Part shown: piece by piece, positions 61,433 through 64,000 of the stretch
Numbering within the stretch: position 1 is the first letter of the stretch
How the letters are laid out: each line of letters starts with the position of its first letter
DNA from: Mucilaginibacter sp. PAMB04168
GTDB taxonomy: Bacteria; Bacteroidota; Bacteroidia; Sphingobacteriales; Sphingobacteriaceae
Assembly (NCBI RefSeq): GCF_039634365.2
Contig: NZ_CP155079.2
Location: 4,898,001 to 4,962,000, forward strand
Reading direction: 5' to 3'
DNA: 64,000 bases
Notes under the pieces: model-generated
What the model was told of the DNA's origin: nothing
The model's input: the letters and a program-made list of their open reading frames with translations, nothing else
The model's database searches: none
Translations under genes and position numbers: made by a program

Positions 61433-64000
61433 TTAAAACCCGAAATTCACACCGAATGTAATGGTACGGGCGTTAGGGCCACCGTTTCTGTCAGATCCCT
61501 GACCAGAAGAACTTGTTCCGTTGGAGGCAACTTCCGGATCCGGACCAGGATATTTAGTAGCGATAGCCAAATTTTGACCGCTTACATATATGCGGGCATT
61601 GTTAACTTTTATTTTTGAGGCAATTGATTTAGGTAGATTATACCCTAACGTAACGTTTTTCAACTTCACAAAATCGCCCTTAAATATGTTGAAATCACTT
61701 GGAAGGGTGTTGCCATAAGATACGTTATCACCATATATTGGTCTAACCGCATCTTTAACATCGCCAGGTTTAGTCCAGTAATCCAAAAGGTCGGTAGTGT
61801 TGTTCCAGAAACGCTGATCGTGCAATGTAGCGTTTGAGCCGTAAGACACATAAAAACCAAGCTGGTAAGTCAATAACACATTCAGGTCAAAGCCTTTATA
61901 TCTGAAAGTATTGTCAAAACCACCTACCCATTTAGGAATAGAATTTTGATAATAAACTGCATCAGCAGCAGTGATAGCCGTAGCTGGTGCACCGTTGTCT
62001 AAATAGTTCCATAGCGAACCGCCTGTTGGAACAATGTGCTGATAAGTTACAGCACGACCGGCTGCGTTGTAAAATATTCTTCGGCCTGTTTGCGGATCCA
62101 CACCACCTGTACGCACTACCTTTAAATATCCTAATGATTTACCAACTGTGGTATAGTTTACATTCTCACCGGTAGTTGTAGTACCTGTTGCTGTAACTAT
62201 TTCCGTTAAACCATTTGCCAGTGAAGTAACCAGGTTTTTATTTAAAGTAATGTTGAAGTTGCTGGTCCAGTTAAACTCTTTGGTTTGAATAGGTACACCG
62301 CCTAATGTCAACTCAATACCTTTGTTGTACATGGTGCCAACATTTTGTAAGATACTATTTGGAAACCCTGCAGAAGGCGGTTGAGGTACGCGAAGAATTA
62401 AATTATCAATATCATTCTTGTAGTATGTGATTTCACCGGTTAAGCGGTCACCAAACATACCGAAGTTGATACCAACGTCTGTTTTCTTACTGGTTTCCCA
62501 CTGCAATACGTTATTACCTGCAGCAGAAAACGATAAAGACGGAATGCCGGCGTAAGTACCAGAACCAAATGTTGACAAGTAATCATAACTACCTAAACCG
62601 GCTATATTGCCCACCTTACCATAGCTACCTTTAACCTGGAACGAGCTGAACACTTTATCTAAACCGGCACCTGTCCAGAAGGATTCACGAGCTATTTCCC
62701 ACTTGGCACCCACACCATAAAACGTACCCTTTTTAACACCTAAACCCGAGTAATTATCCTCGCGTATGTTACCGCTTATAAAATATTTCTGATCGAAGTT
62801 ATAGTTTAAGCGACCAAAGAATGATGCCAGATAGTTGGAAGAAATAATTTGACTGGTAGACAAGTTGGTTGCATAACCACCTGCCTGTACCACATTAAAA
62901 TCTAAATCAGCCAAACCCTGGCGGTTAATGCCGTATCCCCTGGTTGAAGTAAACTGTTGTTCCTGTCCTGCTAGTAAACTCACACTATGTTTAGTAGCAA
63001 AAGTGTAGTCGAACTGTGCAGTGTTTGTCCAGGTTTGGCGGGCATATTTTCTGAAAGCACCGGTAGCTGAACCCACGGTCGATACCGCATCACCGTGTAT
63101 AGGGTTACCAAAAAGATCATTATCGCTATCGATGTAATCAATACTGTACAACGACCGAAGATTAACCCAGCTCACCGGCTTCAATTGTGCATAAACGTTA
63201 CCTTGTGCATGGTTAATTTCGTTGTTTGAACGGTTTAAATCGAACAAAGGCACAGGGTTGTAGAAACCAGCCTGGTTACCTGCCAGGTAGTTGGCGCCCG
63301 GGCCTATATATTGCGTGCCAATGTTGTAAGAGCCATCAGCGTTGTAGGGTGAAACATTGGGCGCTGTTACCATGGCTGTACGGCCTAAGCCGGCTGTGCC
63401 GTAGGCTTCTTCATTTAACGAACCTGAAGAAACCGCAGCCAGGTTCTTTTCGTTTGAATAGGTGAACTTACCACCGGCAGTAAGCACTTTATTTATCTTG
63501 CTATCCAGGCTAAAAATGGTATTAATACGCTTGTAATCGTTTTTGTTGTATATACCTTTTTGATTGGTATAGCCAAATGAAGCATAATAACTGGTATTAT
63601 CATTAGCGCCCGAAATGTTTACGTTATGATTTTGTGATACACCCTGACGGTAAACAACTTTTTGCCAATCGGTATCTACTACGTTTCCGTTGGCATCGTA
63701 TTGCAACCTGAACTCCTGAGGGTAAAACTGCGTTGGGTTAGTACCAGGTATAGCTACCGCAGATGCTGCTACAGAACCCGGACGTATAGCTCTTGCGTTG
63801 GCAATAGCCGTGTTTTTATAATTCGTATACTCAACGGCGTTCATCATATCGGGTAAACGATACGGGTTAGTAAAGCCCACCCAGCCATTGTAGTTAACTA
63901 TTGGTTTGCCTACTTTACCTTTTTTAGTGGTTACAAACACCACACCGTTGGCTGCCCGGCTACCATATAACGCTGTAGCGGCAGCATCTTTGGCAACCTC
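61433..64000 (-). CDS. SusC/RagA-family TonB-dependent transporter, partial (5' end outside)
   Basis: The frame stays open to the window edge. The visible start reads EVAKDAAATALYGSRAANGVV, the end of the plug domain, then a full beta-barrel to the C-terminal ARTITFGVNFGF. About 856 residues are visible; signal peptide, regulatory domain and most of the plug lie outside. It pairs with the SusD 28 bp downstream. Confidence 0.95.
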   Translation of the reverse strand, partial: EVAKDAAATALYGSRAANGVVFVTTKKGKVGKPIVNYNGWVGFTNPYRLPDMMNAVEYTNYKNTAIANARAIRPGSVAASAVAIPGTNPTQFYPQEFRLQYDANGNVVDTDWQKVVYRQGVSQNHNVNISGANDNTSYYASFGYTNQKGIYNKNDYKRINTIFSLDSKINKVLTAGGKFTYSNEKNLAAVSSGSLNEEAYGTAGLGRTAMVTAPNVSPYNADGSYNIGTQYIGPGANYLAGNQAGFYNPVPLFDLNRSNNEINHAQGNVYAQLKPVSWVNLRSLYSIDYIDSDNDLFGNPIHGDAVSTVGSATGAFRKYARQTWTNTAQFDYTFATKHSVSLLAGQEQQFTSTRGYGINRQGLADLDFNVVQAGGYATNLSTSQIISSNYLASFFGRLNYNFDQKYFISGNIREDNYSGLGVKKGTFYGVGAKWEIARESFWTGAGLDKVFSSFQVKGSYGKVGNIAGLGSYDYLSTFGSGTYAGIPSLSFSAAGNNVLQWETSKKTDVGINFGMFGDRLTGEITYYKNDIDNLILRVPQPPSAGFPNSILQNVGTMYNKGIELTLGGVPIQTKEFNWTSNFNITLNKNLVTSLANGLTEIVTATGTTTTGENVNYTTVGKSLGYLKVVRTGGVDPQTGRRIFYNAAGRAVTYQHIVPTGGSLWNYLDNGAPATAITAADAVYYQNSIPKWVGGFDNTFRYKGFDLNVLLTYQLGFYVSYGSNATLHDQRFWNNTTDLLDYWTKPGDVKDAVRPIYGDNVSYGNTLPSDFNIFKGDFVKLKNVTLGYNLPKSIASKIKVNNARIYVSGQNLAIATKYPGPDPEVASNGTSSSGQGSDRNGGPNARTITFGVNFGF

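Overview
The window comes from a Bacteroidota chromosome, most likely a soil or plant-associated member of the Sphingobacteriaceae (Mucilaginibacter/Pedobacter type). This rests on three SusC/SusD pairs, a type IX secretion (T9SS) locus with a CHU_C-type cargo, many short-signal lipoproteins, few Shine-Dalgarno sequences, and several matches to the Bacteroidota -7 promoter element TAnnTTTG. Genus-level placement is inference. No transposase, phage gene or CRISPR array was seen.

Layout. 1-1098: end of an Anbu (ancestral proteasome beta-subunit) operon with a transglutaminase-like partner. 1187-2467: secreted pectinesterase-like protein. 2824-15315: a complete polysaccharide utilization locus (PUL), SusC-SusD-PKD surface lipoprotein-GH16-GH3, with a divergent SusR-like membrane regulator; the GH16 plus GH3 pair points to a beta-1,3-type glucan. 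15375-19478: a kaiC-kaiB-kaiB-PAS histidine kinase operon. 19712-25458: ornithine aminotransferase, then a peptidase/amino-acid set (DPP-IV-like peptidase, P1/DmpA peptidase, class IV aminotransferase). 25542-33715: OmpA lipoprotein and a three-gene T9SS-type operon (1379-aa adhesin, PorP/SprF, PorE-like OmpA protein). 34096-37388: cell-wall and glycan enzymes (S66 carboxypeptidase, sialidase-like lipoprotein, GH25 lysozyme). 37559-39643: LigD without a phosphoesterase domain. 39926-41194: unassigned lipoprotein, perhaps a TIM-barrel hydrolase. 41370-42874: HD protein and YitT-type membrane protein. 42967-45730: histidine kinase, CheY-like regulator and receiver-adenylate cyclase operon.

45.7-51.8 kb is a gene-poor accessory stretch. 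It holds small membrane and zinc-ribbon proteins, a secreted alpha/beta hydrolase, a Bacteroidota-type hypothetical protein, a beta-flower protein and a lipocalin-like lipoprotein. A perfect 24-bp direct repeat brackets about 3 kb of it, and short open remnants lie in its non-coding parts. 51832-56533: a SusC/SusD pair with no enzymes, ended by a perfect 28-bp-arm hairpin. 56693-58906: tRNA-Arg(CCU) downstream of metG. 58948-59841: a second S66 peptidase. 59911-64000: a third SusD and a SusC that runs off the window.

The strongest candidates for unusual biology are the Kai operon with two different KaiB proteins and its own kinase, the Anbu operon, the phosphorelay-cyclase operon, and the unexplained repeats and structured intergenic elements. 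No wholly new system could be demonstrated from sequence alone.
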